DNA of 64,000 nt from Dactylis glomerata (GCA_007115705.1 QXEO01000531.1:9998342-10062341); one strand, 5' to 3'. Positions 21,418 to 33,064 are shown, counted from the stretch's first letter. Notes: generated by a model from the sequence alone, not told the origin. Made by a program: numbers and translations.

Positions 21418-24400
21418 TCCTCCCCTTCTTGAATTGAAGTCGTCCTCAACGCAATCTCATCTTCTTGTCCAAAGTATGGCTTCAAATCTGCAATGTTAAA
21501 TGAAGGACTTACCGTGCCCATCTCTGCAGGAAGCTCAAGTTTATATGCATTATCATTCATTTTCTCTAACACTTTAAAAGGACCAGCAGCACGTGGCATT
21601 AATTTAGACTTGCGTAAATTAGGAAAACGATCTTTGCGCAAATGCAACCAAACTAGATCTCCCACATCAAACACAATATGCTTTCGTCCTTTATCACTAG
21701 CAACTTTATATTTAGCATTCATACGTTCTATATTTTCCTTAGTAATCCTATGCAACGTAAGAATCTGTTCAGCACGTTGTGTAGCATCAAAATTATGTTG
21801 CACCAAAGATGGAATAGGTAATAAATCAATAGGTGCACGAGGAACAAAACCATACACAATCTCAAAAGGACATAACTTAGTTGTAGAATGCACAGAACGA
21901 TTGTAAGCAAATTCGATATGAGGTAAACAATCTTCCCACATTTTTAAGTTCTTCTTTAAAACAGCCCTTAACATGGTAGATAAAGTTCTATTTACTACTT
22001 CAGTTTGTCCATCAGTTTGGGGATGACATGTAGTACTAAACAACAATTTAGTCCCCAACCTAGCCCATAAACATCTCCAAAAATGGCTAAGAAATTTAGT
22101 ATCACGATCTGAAACAATAGTATTAGGCACACCATGCAAGCGAACAACATCGCGAAAGAATAATTCAGCAACATGAGCAGCATCATCACTCTTATGACAA
22201 GGAATAAAGTATGCCATCTTAGAAAATCTATCCACAACCACAAAAATACTATCCCTCCCCTTCTGTGTTCGAGGTAATCCTAAAACAAAGTCCATAGAAA
22301 TATCCTCCCAAGGTACACTAGGAACAGGAAGAGGCATATATAAACCATGTGGATTAAGGCGTGACTTAGCTTTTTGACATGTTGTGCAGCGAGCAATAAA
22401 CCTCTCAACATCCCGTCTCATGCGTGGCCAAAAGAATTGTGTAGCAAGTACGTCTTCTATCTTCATTACTCCAAAGTGACCCATCAATCCTCCTCCATGC
22501 GCCTCCTGTAACAATAATAGATGAACGGAACCTTCTGGAATGCATAGTTTGTTAGCATGGAACACAAACCCATCATTGAGGACGAATTTGTTCCAAGTTC
22601 TACCCTCTAGACAATGCTGCAAAACATCTTTAAAATCGGCATCGTTCACATATTGTTCTTTGATAGTTTCCAATCCAAAGATTTTGAAGTCAAGTTGAGA
22701 TAACATGGCATAACGACGTGACAAAGCATCAGCAATAATATTATCTTTACCCTTTTTGTGTTTAATAACATAAGGAAAAGATTCAATGAATTCAACCCAC
22801 TTTGCATGACGTTTATTCAACTTAGCTTGACTACGAATATGCTTCAAAGATTCATGATCAGAATGTATAACAAATTCTTTAGGCCATAAATAATGTTGCC
22901 AAGTTTCTAATGTCCGAACAAGAGCATATAATTCCTTATCATAAGTAGAATAGTTCAAACTAGCTCCACTCAATTTCTCACTGAAATATGCAACAAGTTT
23001 GCCCTCTTGTAATAACACTCCTCCTAAACCAATTCCACTAGAATCACATTCCAACTCAAAAGTCTTATTAAAATCAGGAAGTTGGAGTAAAGGAGCATGT
23101 GTAAGCTTATCTTTGAGTAACATGAAGGTGTCTTGTTGTGCATTGCCCCAAACAAAGGGCACATCTTTCTTAGTAAGCTCATTCAGCGGCGCTGCAATGG
23201 AACCAAAATCTTTGACAAAGCGCCTATAAAATCCAGCGAGGCCAAGGAAGCTCCTCACTTGTGTGACTGTTTTGGGTTGTGGCCAACTCGAAATTGCTTC
23301 AATCTTGGTGGGATCAACTTCAATACCCTGTGCTGTAACAACATAGCCAAGAAAAGCAACTCTATTCATGCAAAAGGTGCACTTTGCAATGTTACCAAAC
23401 AAACGTGCAGCACGTAAAGCATCAAAAACAACACGTAAATGTTCCAAATGTTCTTCTACAGATTTGCTATATATCAATATATCATCAAAATATACCACCA
23501 CAAAATGTCCAATAAAAGCACGTAAAACTTCATTCATTAATCTCATGAAAGTGCTAGGAGCATTAGTTAAACCAAAGGGCATCACTAACCACTCATATAG
23601 GCCAAATTTAGTTTTAAATGCAGTTTTCCATTCATCTCCTAACTTCATACGAATTTGGTGGTAACCACTACGCAAATCAACCTTAGAGAACATGGTAGAG
23701 CCACTCAATTCATCAAGCATGTCATCTAAACGAGGAATAGGATGACGATAGTGAATAGTAATATTATTGATTGCTCTACAATCAGTACACATGCGCGAAG
23801 AACCATCTTTCTTTGGTACCAAAATAATAGGAACATCACAAGGACTAAGAGACTCACGAATATGACCCTTGTCAAGAAGTTCTTGAATTTGTCGCTGAAT
23901 CTCTTTCGTCTCCTCCGGATTGGTACGATATGGCGCATGGTTGGGCAAAGATGCTCCAGGAATCAAATCAATTTGGTGCTCAATTCCACGAATAGGTGGC
24001 AGTCCTGGAGGTACATCTTCTGGGAAAACGTCCGCATACTCCTGCAAAATGTTAGCAACAGTAGGTGGCAAAGAAGAAGGCATCTCCTCAGCCGAAAACA
24101 ACACTTCTTTGCAAATGATAGCATAACATGCAGTAGTACTCACATCAATTTCAGAAATATCAGATTTGCTAGCTAGCAAACAAGTACTTTTCAAACGAAT
24201 TTCGTTAGCATGTTTTGGAGCAGATTTAGAAGTACTTGTAGAAGGCATAAGTTCCTTAGCAACAATCTGATTTTCGCTCAGCTTTTTCCCCTCATTATGT
24301 GCTCGACTAGCTCTAGCAAGATCATCTTTTAAAATACTTTTAGGAGACATGGGAACAATTTTCTTATCATTATGAACAAGAGAATACTGATTCGTGCTAC

Positions 24401-24518
24401 CATAGTGTATAGAATTTGTATCAAATTGCCATGGTCTACCAAGTAAAAGAGCACATGCTTGCATAGGAACAACATCACACTCAACATAATCAGCATATGC
24501 AGCAATAGTAAAATGCAC
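21135..24518 (-). CDS. Element B polyprotein: protease end, RT, RNase H, integrase, CR-type tail
   Basis: An uninterrupted 1127-codon frame. Order: the tail of the protease domain (ACALLLGRPWQFD), RT (DCRAINNITIHYRHPIPRLD, VYFDDILIYSKS near 23485), RNase H (ELECDSSGIGLGGVLLQEG, IHSDHESLKHI), integrase zinc domain (GHFGVMKIEDV ... CTTCQKAK), and the DDE core (VVVDRFSKMAY, VSDRDTKF, HPQTDGQTEVVNRT). It closes with a tail ending in the LTR (ARQLNYQVLSFL, VFMLLRNDG) that fits the CR motif of CRM-clade integrases, thought to guide insertion to centromeres. The annotated start is simply the first ATG after an upstream stop; the native protein began upstream in gag, in the same frame. RT and IN catalytic residues are all present. 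The CDS crosses the PPT and enters the 3' LTR. Confidence 0.9.
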   Translation of the reverse strand: MHFTIAAYADYVECDVVPMQACALLLGRPWQFDTNSIHYGSTNQYSLVHNDKKIVPMSPKSILKDDLARASRAHNEGKKLSENQIVAKELMPSTSTSKSAPKHANEIRLKSTCLLASKSDISEIDVSTTACYAIICKEVLFSAEEMPSSLPPTVANILQEYADVFPEDVPPGLPPIRGIEHQIDLIPGASLPNHAPYRTNPEETKEIQRQIQELLDKGHIRESLSPCDVPIILVPKKDGSSRMCTDCRAINNITIHYRHPIPRLDDMLDELSGSTMFSKVDLRSGYHQIRMKLGDEWKTAFKTKFGLYEWLVMPFGLTNAPSTFMRLMNEVLRAFIGHFVVVYFDDILIYSKSVEEHLEHLRVVFDALRAARLFGNIAKCTFCMNRVAFLGYVVTAQGIEVDPTKIEAISSWPQPKTVTQVRSFLGLAGFYRRFVKDFGSIAAPLNELTKKDVPFVWGNAQQDTFMLLKDKLTHAPLLQLPDFNKTFELECDSSGIGLGGVLLQEGKLVAYFSEKLSGASLNYSTYDKELYALVRTLETWQHYLWPKEFVIHSDHESLKHIRSQAKLNKRHAKWVEFIESFPYVIKHKKGKDNIIADALSRRYAMLSQLDFKIFGLETIKEQYVNDADFKDVLQHCLEGRTWNKFVLNDGFVFHANKLCIPEGSVHLLLLQEAHGGGLMGHFGVMKIEDVLATQFFWPRMRRDVERFIARCTTCQKAKSRLNPHGLYMPLPVPSVPWEDISMDFVLGLPRTQKGRDSIFVVVDRFSKMAYFIPCHKSDDAAHVAELFFRDVVRLHGVPNTIVSDRDTKFLSHFWRCLWARLGTKLLFSTTCHPQTDGQTEVVNRTLSTMLRAVLKKNLKMWEDCLPHIEFAYNRSVHSTTKLCPFEIVYGFVPRAPIDLLPIPSLVQHNFDATQRAEQILTLHRITKENIERMNAKYKVASDKGRKHIVFDVGDLVWLHLRKDRFPNLRKSKLMPRAAGPFKVLEKMNDNAYKLELPAEMGTVSPSFNIADLKPYFGQEDEIALRTTSIQEGEDDEDIPMVDTTVAPTATLPHIPQFQGPLTRAHARQLNYQVLSFLGTIPNIHENMMLPKSDVFMLLRNDGPSMDERDKHWSMIVHGDDGSNRVRI
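21418..21431 (-). other. Polypurine tract of element B, inside the coding frame
   Basis: On the minus strand caagaaggggagga immediately precedes the LTR start TGATGAGG. The tract encodes part of the acidic QEGEDDED segment, so coding and priming functions share the same bases. Confidence 0.7.
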
Positions 24519-26220
24519 ACGAACTGTATGTGTTACCTTAACCTTGCCGCTGTTATTAAACCATTGAATGTGATATGGACGAGGATGGGGTCATGTCGTA
24601 AGAGCAAGCTTTTCAACCGTCTCCATGCTCGCCAAGTTGTTGCAGCTCCCGCCATCAATAATAATGTGAATACAGCGATCTTTAACCACGCCCTTGGTAT
24701 GGAACAGATTATGGCGCTGGTCGGGCTCGGCCTTGGTAATTTATGCACTCAAGACTCGCTGTGCAACTAAACTCGGGTATTTCTCCGCATGTTCTGCAGC
24801 CATATATTCAGAATCTTGCTCCGTGGGTGCTGTAGCACATTGCTCATCAGATGCAATAAGAGCCAAAGTATCTTCATCATAATCACTGGCGGAGTCATAT
24901 CCACCATCCTCAAGAGCAATCATCACACGGAAGGAGGCACAATCACGTGCAAAGTGACCAAGTCCATCACATTTGCGGCACTGAATCTGGCTGGACTTGC
25001 CCGTAGATGCCATAGAGGACGCAGCACTCGGAGCTGGTGCCGTAGAAGTCTTCCGTGCAGCAAACGGAGGTGGTGTAGAAGTTGCAGATCGCGTGGATGT
25101 GGTCGCTGGAGGTGTAGGTGCAGCAGCCCGTGACGCCGAACTCGGTGATCTCCAAGTAGAACGCCCTGCAGAATAATTAGTTCATGTCGCCTCGCGTCGA
25201 TCCTGCACTTCATATTCAGCATTGCAAGCAAGATGGAACAAACGGGTAATAGTATGATAAGATTTATATCGAAGAATAGTCTGAATTTCCTTATTTAACC
25301 CGCCTACGAATCGTGCCATTAATGCTTCATTATCCTCCTCTATACCACAACGCAGCATGCCAGTTTGCAACTCCTGATAGTAATCCTCTACAGAATTTTT
25401 GCCTTGATCTAGATGTGCTAATTTGGTAAGCATGGAACGCTGATAATATGGTGGAACAAAACGAATACGGATAGCATGTTTTAAAGCATCCCACGTAGTG
25501 ATTGGATTAGCATGATTAGCACGACAGTATTCAGACCACCATATGGAAGCAAAACTAGTAAACTCACAAGTAGCAGCACTAACACGTCTATCCTCGGGAT
25601 AATTTAAGCATGCAAAATGCTGGTCTAATTCTAATTCCCAAGAGAGGTATGCATCAGGGTTATAACGACCATCAAACGTAGGAACATGTAATTTCAGTTT
25701 AGCAACATGGTCATCATCACGTACCAACAGACGAGGAGGTGGACGGTGAATGTAGGGCCGAGGACGACCAGGTGGCTGATCAACTGTGAAGTCATCCGCG
25801 TACTCGCCCTTGTACTCATCTTCCCCATAATAATCATCGAACTGTGCATCGCAGGCCTGTGTAACACCCGTAGCTCCTGCAACGCCAGCAGCCACAGTGC
25901 CCGCAGTAGCACCCGCAGCCGAAGTTTGTGCCGGTGCATGGAGAACGCGCTGTGCACGTCACAAAGGTCTGTGGAGGAGCCAAGCGAGTCGGCTGTCGAG
26001 GAGGCGCGCGAGCCGGCAGTGGTGGTGGTAAACGTGCTAGCACCTCCTGGAATTTAGCGTCGAGCTTGGCGGTGAAGGTGGTCTCGAGTCCCTCGAGATG
26101 CTCCATCGTGTCACTGAAATGCTTGTCCACATCCTGCATATGATCAGACAAAAGTTTGGTGACGTGAGCCTGCAAGGCTGCACCCTCCAGTGGTGGTGTC
26201 TCGTTGTTGTCTGGTGGCAT
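24519..26220 (-). pseudogene. Element B gag and start of protease
   Basis: The likely Gag start is ATG at 26220 (MPPDNNETPPLEG). A frameshift near 25940 leads into the frame used by the rest. Gag core landmarks are FDGRYNPDAYLSWELELDQH, CEFTSFASIWWSEYC and YYQELQTGMLRCGI. A CCHC zinc knuckle (CRKCDGLGHFARDC) lies near 24960. The protease motif IIDGGSCNN is near 24650. Stops in the shared frame occur at about 25182 (TGA), 24741 (TAA) and 24590 (TGA). Each is consistent with a single C-to-T change on the coding strand. Apart from these lesions the region is continuous with the 1127-codon frame. Confidence 0.85.
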
Positions 26221-26968
26221 GATTAGTACGCAAAAGCACAGTTATAGAATAGAGATACAACAGGAACAGGGGTGGAAAATGCGTAATCTATCAAGCAAAC
26301 CAATACTCTTACCCATTCCTACCCTGCAGCAGGTGGCAATCAGCAACCGTCGTGATCAAACTTCAGGAAGATTGAATAGAGCGATTGCCACGTGGTGTCA
26401 ACGCACGGTGTAGAAATATGTGGAGCTCTGGATGGCTGCAATATCCGTAGCAACAATTTCAAAACAGCAATGCAAGGTTGAATAACAGCTCAACAATGGG
26501 ACTGTGCTGGTCCGAGACTATCCCAAGCTAGAGACGCGAGCCTAGAACACAATGAGTCATGCCGCGACACCGAGAAGCAACAGGCAGCAGTGCTCTGAAT
26601 AGCGTGCGAATGAGGCAAAAATCACTATGATGGAAAGTGTCTCAAAACGATCAGCAAGGTGAAATATCAGTATAGGCTCAAGATTTTTTTTTGAAATTTC
26701 CGAAAACTGCATGAAACTACTCCAGAAAGCGTGCAGATGCCAAATTTTTTTTCACTATAATGGCGTATACCTCAAACGATCCCAGAAGCCTAAAAACAGT
26801 ATAGGCCGAAAAAAAATTCGGAGGAGTTTCCAGACTCTTTTTTTTTGCTCTCCCCTCCTCTTTCCTTCTGGCCGAAACTTTCTGGAACCCGGATCAAGTT
26901 ACAACTCGGATCGGATCTCCAATGATGGAAAACAAGAGTAGGAAAACTAAAAAGTTTATGGCGGTGGT

Positions 26969-27130
26969 GATAGCGGGATTGGTGGTGACGGTGGTGATGG
27001 CGGAATCGGTGGTGGCGGTGGTGATAGCGGGATTGGTGGTGGCGATGGTGATGGCAAAATCGGTGGTGGTGGTGGTGATAGCATAATCGGTGGTGGCGGT
27101 GGTGATAGCGAAATCGGTGGTGGCGGTGGT
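26969..27130. repeat. 27-bp minisatellite in the leader of element B
   Basis: Six consecutive 27-bp units of the type gatagcggNatcggtggtgg + cggtggt, differing at a few positions, with a partial unit on the left (26961-26968). It lies between the PBS and gag in the untranslated leader. The repeat is purine-rich and strand-asymmetric (GGTGGT on +). Confidence 0.9.
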
Positions 27131-27367
27131 GATGGCTGTGACCAGAACTCGAAACTCTAAAGGTCTAGACCTAAAACCAGCACTGGACACGACGATGCAG
27201 ACTAGAATTCAACAAAGCAAATACTGAAAAGAAAAGATGCAAAAGGTCTAAAAGTGTTTCTAGGATACGGATCTAAACCTAATTATTTTTGGCTTTTTAT
27301 GGTTTATAGGAAGAAGAACAGATGCAATCTAACTACGAAAACAGTAAGATCTCACCGAGAAACCCGA

Positions 27368-27379
27368 AATCTGATACCA
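27368..27379 (-). other. Primer-binding site of element B (initiator tRNA-Met type)
   Basis: On the minus strand tggtatcagatt starts two bases after the 5' LTR end. TGGTATCAGA is complementary to the 3' end of initiator tRNA-Met, the usual primer for many plant LTR elements including CRM. Confidence 0.8.
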
Positions 27380-27381
27380 CT

Positions 27382-28320
27382 TGATAGGGTAAAGGTGCCC
27401 GATCTTTCGATGAGACGATAACTATCGATTATGGTGGAGGTCGATGTTGACGATCCAACTACAAACGTGCGAGACGTTGCGCCTTAGCAATCGATACACC
27501 AACTTCCGAGGCTATTGATCACGCCGGAGCTAGATCAACCTGATAACGAGGATCAATCCCTGCAAGCAATCGAAGAACAAGCAAGAATTATAGATGCAAT
27601 CAAGATATTGCGAATATAGATGAAGGCTTTATTGAAGAGGTGGGATTCTGTCTGTGCGTAGTACAAAAGGTCGATTTGACACTTGTGCCTATGGCGAAGA
27701 GTAGCTCGTGGCTAAGTCTTTAACTAAACAAAATCCAAGTTCTAATGACGGCTAGGAGGAGGTATATATGAGGGAAAGGGCAGGGATTTTCGTACAGCCC
27801 TAATGGGCCATTCGAAAATAACCCTAGATGGGCCGATTTCCACTCAAATAGCCTCCAGAAAATCCCTAAAATACCTATGACGAAAATACATGGGTTTAAC
27901 CCATAAAATAAGGTGACGCAGCACCATATAAAGCCTTGGACGAATTTTATGATTTGGTAACTTGTGAATTTCGTCCAAGCATCCTTGTAGCATTATGGTG
28001 GCTTCAAAGTTCTGAAATCTTCACTTGCAGCGTCATCCTGAATCCTCACACGATTGCTGCCATCATCTCCATGCACGATCATGCTCCAATGCTTGTCCCT
28101 CTCATCCATGCTAGGCCCATCATTCCTAAGTAACATAAACACATCTGATTTAGGTAGCATCATATTCTCATGAATATTAGGAATAGTTCCTAGAAACGAA
28201 AATACCTGATAATTTAGTTGGTGTGCACGAGCTCTTGTGAGAGGTCCTTGGAATTGTGGAATGTGAGGAAGTGTGGCTGTAGGTGCAACAGTTGTATCAA
28301 CCGTAGGGATGTCCTCATCA
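27382..28320 (-). repeat. 5' LTR of element B
   Basis: 939 bp; reads TGATGAGGACATCC on the minus strand from 28320 and ends ...CCCTATCA at 27382, next to the PBS. It includes the duplicated copy of the polyprotein C-terminal coding segment. Confidence 0.9.
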
Positions 28321-30960
28321 CGCTCCCATGTCCAGCTCCATGTTTACCAAATCATTTGAAAACATTTTAGTGGAGTATTTGCTACTCCAAGGTTTTCGAA
28401 AACATTTTTGAAATCCTTCCGGAGAGTGTTCCCATTCCTAGAGTTTTTAGCTCCACTACAAGTTTTCCAATGACTTTGACGCTAGCCATCAAGTCACTAA
28501 TATAGGGGTGTTGAATAGGTGTCAATGGTGTCATCTTTATAGATGATAACAAATCGACTTGTGGAGCTAAGTCGCCAACTATTGCTATATAAGGGTAATA
28601 GCAATATAGAACACAATGCATAACAAGAGCTATAATAAAACAATGCAAAGTGTAAAGTTAGGATTCAGGTATGCAACAAGTAGATGGCTTGCCTTGAATA
28701 GCTAGGTCCCTGGGCTCCTTCCTTAAAAGAAGTACTCAAAGTGTTCCACTTCCTTCTTATGCATTCTTGAGGTAGTCCTCTTCCTCTCCGACGGCGTTCG
28801 AATCTAGCATCGCAAAATGAAAGAAAAGCATTCAATCGCCACACAAGCATGCAAAGGAGCAAACAAATAACAAGCCATCTCAAACACATAACCAGAGAGG
28901 GAGGGTGAAAACATTCTCTCCTATAGGGGTGCAATACAACAATATCAAGTTTCCGATTATTTTCCCTACTTAAAAATAGGGTTTTCACACTAGGACTCAT
29001 CACTAATAGATAAATACTAAATATAAACAACCAAGGGGTACACTCCTCAATTTCAGGTACTAGTGACCTGTAAGACATTAAAACAAGTGACCCTTGGTTC
29101 AAAAAATATTACTCCTATTAACAAGTAATTTCTGAAATACACAAAGTGATTTAAGCACTTTGATTAACAAACATGGCTAAAAGAACATACAGTAGGCAAA
29201 CAAGGTACCTACAGATAGCTAACAACAATACAAACCCAACAAAATTGGATTTGCAATTTTCTAATTAACAGACAATAAACTATGCATTTTATAGTGAAAA
29301 TAACTATTGATTTAGAGATAAATCTACTAGAAAATCATAAAAGCTCAGAAAAATTTATCCTATGGGCAGTAGCAAGCCTTCACAGTACAAGATCACCCAA
29401 AATTGTTTTCATTCAAAAATACTACACAGAAAAGGTTTTAAAATTTCCTAAATCAGGTCTGGTAATAATTTGCAAAAACAACTATGCCAAGAATAAAACC
29501 CTATTTGCATCTAGGCCAGTGGCATTTGAAAGGTATTCTAAATACCCATCCAACAAAATTGGATTCATCAAATTTGAGTTCCTGAATCCACAGATATTGA
29601 TTTATCACCACAAAATACACTTTCTGCAAGATTAATTGTCAGAAATAAAATGGAAATTTTCTTGGTAAACAAGTGGTTCTGCATGTTGGATAAAAAGTTT
29701 TAGAACACTTATAAAATGAGATCTAGTCATTTTCATGCATTTTACAAATAATTTAGGATTTAATTCAAACAGTAGTTTAACAGATCTGGAAATAAACAGA
29801 ATTGAAAATATCTATAAAAAACTAAACGGGCCAGATCTGGGCGAACCCAGGCCGCACCAAGATAGGCCAGCCCAGATCAAATCTGGCGCTTGCGGGGGCA
29901 GCACCTGGTCGAGCTGATGGGCGGGGTCCGCCGGTCAGTGGCTAGACAGCCCAAAGCGGTACGCACGGGTGTGGACCGTCGGATCGAGTGGAGATCAACG
30001 GCTGCCGGCCATCTTCTTCCTCCGGCCACGGGGAGGCAGGGCCAAAACCCTAACCGGGGCAGGCAAGGATGGCAGCTCACCTAGGGGCTACCTCCGGCCA
30101 GGCAGAGGCGACGAGGAGGCGCGGCGCGTCGTGGCGAGCTCGGCGATGGGCGACACTGGCAGGTTGGGCTCCAGGAAGGTGATCTGTACGTCCGCGGAGG
30201 AGAAGGTCGACACGGAGCTTCAGAGGGTCGCTGTTCCGGCTTTCCTAGGTCACGAAGAAGGGCGCGTTAGGTAGCTATGGATTAGTAGAGTTCCTGCAAG
30301 TCGAAAGAGAGGGCAGTGAGGTTCTAGATCGACGCCACTTTGCCCTCCTTCCCTGCAGATCAAAAGTTAGGTTTTCTCTCCTCCTCCTCTGTTGCAGACC
30401 AAGGGGTGGTTCTTAGGGCTCTGGGGGGTAAGGTGGTGATGTGGTGGTGAAATGGGATGGCCGGGGAAGTCTGGTGTGGGCTGGGGCTTTATATTTCAGA
30501 GAGGGAAGTGAGGTAGCATGGTTAGGTCAGTTTGGCATGCGGGGTCCAGAGGAGACCTCTGGCTGGTTGAGGGAGGCGGTGGGGAGGGTGAGAGAGAGGC
30601 AGGAGGGGCTGGCTTCACCAGTAAGGCTTGCTGCTATGAGGTGCTTAAGTGAGTTGAGCAAGATTAGAAAAATAGGCATGAGTCTCTCCATTAGCTCCCT
30701 CCAAGCACTAGAGGACAAGGATGAGAGGGGGCAGCTACAGTGCATGACAACCAGAGAGAGAGGAGGCTGCTGGACTAGTCAATGGTATGGCTTGTTGGGG
30801 TTTCAAATGAATTTGAAGTATTTAGGAAATAGGTATGGTGAGGAATGCATGCATGATGCATTTCTTGATTTTTTGGGGTAGTCTCAATTTGTGCCAAACA
30901 AGAGCATGCAAGGATGGATCAAAAAGGATGGGATTGGGTGGTTAACAACTTTGCCAATTT
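28321..30960 (-). mobile_element. Element D, long LTR, right part (minus orientation)
   Basis: Continues D after the B insertion. 'agatggcttgccttg' near 28683 matches solo LTR I near 51091. The pattern 'ggctgccggccatcttcttcctccggccacggggaggcag ... gcagctcacc' near 30000-30080 parallels 52040-52090 (spacing shown, not contiguous identity). A minus-strand TATA (atataaagc, on + near 30488) parallels the TATA of I near 52345. No gypsy internal coding follows on the right, so D could be a solo LTR or a truncated element. Confidence 0.5.
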
Positions 30961-32557
30961 TTTGATAATCTAAACGACCACTATAAGTGGTAATTTTGAA
31001 GATTTGTCCCAATATACTTGGACAAGATTTTTGAAGATTTTGAATATGAGCAATCTAGGGTTTTTGGGCTCATAGAATCCTACATGCATAAGATAGCATG
31101 GTGGAGCTTTGCCAAATTTTAGTTGATAAGAAAAGGTGCAATTAATGGCATAGTTGCCATTCCATGCATTTCTATTTAATAAGAAAATATAAGTAGAAGA
31201 TAGTCTTATAGAAATTAATTTTGAGGATGGAGGGGTGCTAAGGAGAAAGAATATCATTTCCAATATTATTTGAGGAAGCTTTGATTTATAGAAAGAGTTG
31301 ATGGCGGATGTTGGCAAGTGACCAAGGAAGTTAAGGAAAAATAAAATGGGTGAATACAGTTTTGATTAGGGTTCAAAACCATCCCACATAAATGGGTGGC
31401 ATACCTCAAAATGCACATGCAAGTGTATAGATAGTTAGAGTAGATAAAAAATAAGAGGAATAGGTCATAGGATGGTCTCCGAACAATTGATTTCGAAATC
31501 TAGAAGTGTGACCAAAACTGCATCTAATAATAGTCAAATGGTCAGTGGTTTGATTAGGGTCAGAAACAGGATTAGAACAAGTAGTAGATGGCCTCAAATG
31601 AATAAGTGGTAATGGAAGGAATGGAAGAACACATGTCAAGGATGAGTTCTACGGGTGGACATTTCCTTGGATAGAAAGTATGAGCTTAATACAAGTGTCT
31701 AAAAACTGAAACCGTTAACAAGAGTGTAGATAGCCTGCACATAAGGTGTTTGATGAAATGTCTGCAAGAGATGATTTTCTAAATTTGAGTGAAACCTTTT
31801 TATGGTTGGATGAAGATGATCCTAATAACACCATGGGTGCTTTCCTTAGGATAGTTTGGTTAGTACTTAAATCCTCAAAAGGGAGCCCCTAATGCCTTAT
31901 GGTAAGACATTAGAGTTAGGGTTTTAGGATTGAGAGGAAAACAACTTGTTTTGGTCGATTTACAAACAAGGGTTGATTCTAGTCAAGTGGGGTTTTTGAA
32001 TATTAGAGAGAGATCTCAAAACATTTATAAACCCTGGGTACTATTCCCATAATTTTCAGAGTCAAGAATAATACCAGAGAGGTATTCTTCCCATTTCTCC
32101 TATCTTTGCAAAAAGGAAAAGTAGTTGGGAAAATAATTTTATAGAAGATATTGAAAAATGAAATGAGTGCTCATAAAGAGGGAACCTCATTTCTAATTTT
32201 TTATAAACTTGAGTCTTGAAAATAAATACTCCTTCCATAAGGAATAGAATTGTAGGGTTTTACAAAGAGGGAAACATCAAAATTAGGTTTTTATATAGAA
32301 AATATATTGAAAGCAATTTATAAGAACATCCCCACTAACCACCTTATAATTTGATGTGCTTTAGATAGGTTAGGCCACAGGCCTACCTGTAGATCATAGC
32401 TATACACAAGGAACTCAATCAAAGTCAAACAGGTCACACCAAGTCAACCCATCACACAAAGTCAAACCATTGGAAATAGGAGGGGTTGGTCCACAAGCTT
32501 ATACAACAAACAACTTAAAAGCAACAATCACATATCATACAAGGAAATCATGCAAGA
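30961..32557. other. Unassigned AT-rich stretch
   Basis: No convincing coding frame, terminal repeat or RNA gene. The left part may be the U3 end of D. The right end at about 32557 is where sequence typical of element F's 3' region begins. No TSD could be matched to fix D's right boundary. Confidence 0.5.
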
Positions 32558-32993
32558 TACTCCTGGTTATTATCTAACCTTCGCTGTAAAAAATTGTGAA
32601 AAATCCTAGAATGTCGTATTGGTCTGAAAATTTTTGTGCACATGCCCCAGGTTATTATCTAACTTTCGTTAGTTTTGCACTTTTAGATTTGAGCAATAGA
32701 AGATTTTCGAAAAAATCGATCTTTACCTGCTATTTTGTTTTAACAGATTTCTGCCACTATTTGCATTTGCCTCTTGATCTCTTTCTTTTTGAGTTATTTT
32801 GATCGGAAGAGCTTTTAAGAGAAGTTGCTACAGTAGCAAATGTTTTAATATATGTTGTACTTGAGTTGAAACTGAACCAAAAGAGAATCTACTATCTTGC
32901 ATAAACTAATGTTGCTAATGAGAATTGTATGAAGGAAGTTTTCAAGTGTAGGGAAAGGAGAATGATGAGATGAGATGAAGGATGGACAAAAGC

Positions 32994-33064
32994 TCAAGCT
33001 TGGGGATGCCCATGTCACCCCAAGAAATATCCAATAAGTACAAGCATCAAAGCTTGGGGATGCC
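32994..33064 (+). repeat. Tandem PPT-like tracts in element F
   Basis: caagcttggggatgcccatg (from 32995) and aaagcttggggatgcccaag (from 33049) are near-identical, 54 bp apart. They repeat the core of the terminal PPT ttaagcttggggatgc at 35252, more than 2 kb downstream. Confidence 0.7.

Larger units (their letters stand above)
20480..28320 (-). mobile_element. Element B: complete CRM-clade (centromeric-type) gypsy retrotransposon
   Basis: 7841 bp on the minus strand. The order is 5' LTR (27382-28320), initiator tRNA-Met PBS, leader with a 27-bp minisatellite, gag, protease, RT, RNase H, integrase, PPT and 3' LTR (20480-21417). The LTRs read TGATGAGGACATCC...ACCCTATCA on the minus strand. Flanks CACTC (20475-20479) and CGCTC (28321-28325) form a TSD with one mismatch. 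The LTR start and the pol frame running into the LTR are hallmarks known for CRM elements (CRM/CRR, cereal Cereba/Quinta-like). By hand I count about 30 differences between the LTRs over about 939 bp, roughly 3%. It is inserted in D. Confidence 0.9.

Noticed and set aside
23368..24176. Plus-strand frames opposite the CRM polyprotein
   Set aside because: Antisense shadows of the long, clearly coding minus-strand frame; no domain of their own.
26894..27190. 98-codon minus-strand frame rich in Thr and Ala
   Set aside because: It is the translation of the 27-bp minisatellite; periodicity of 27 keeps any frame open.
30441..30881. 146-codon frame in D
   Set aside because: Lies in the LTR promoter and leader region of D; composition is low in conserved patterns and no counterpart is open in solo LTR I.
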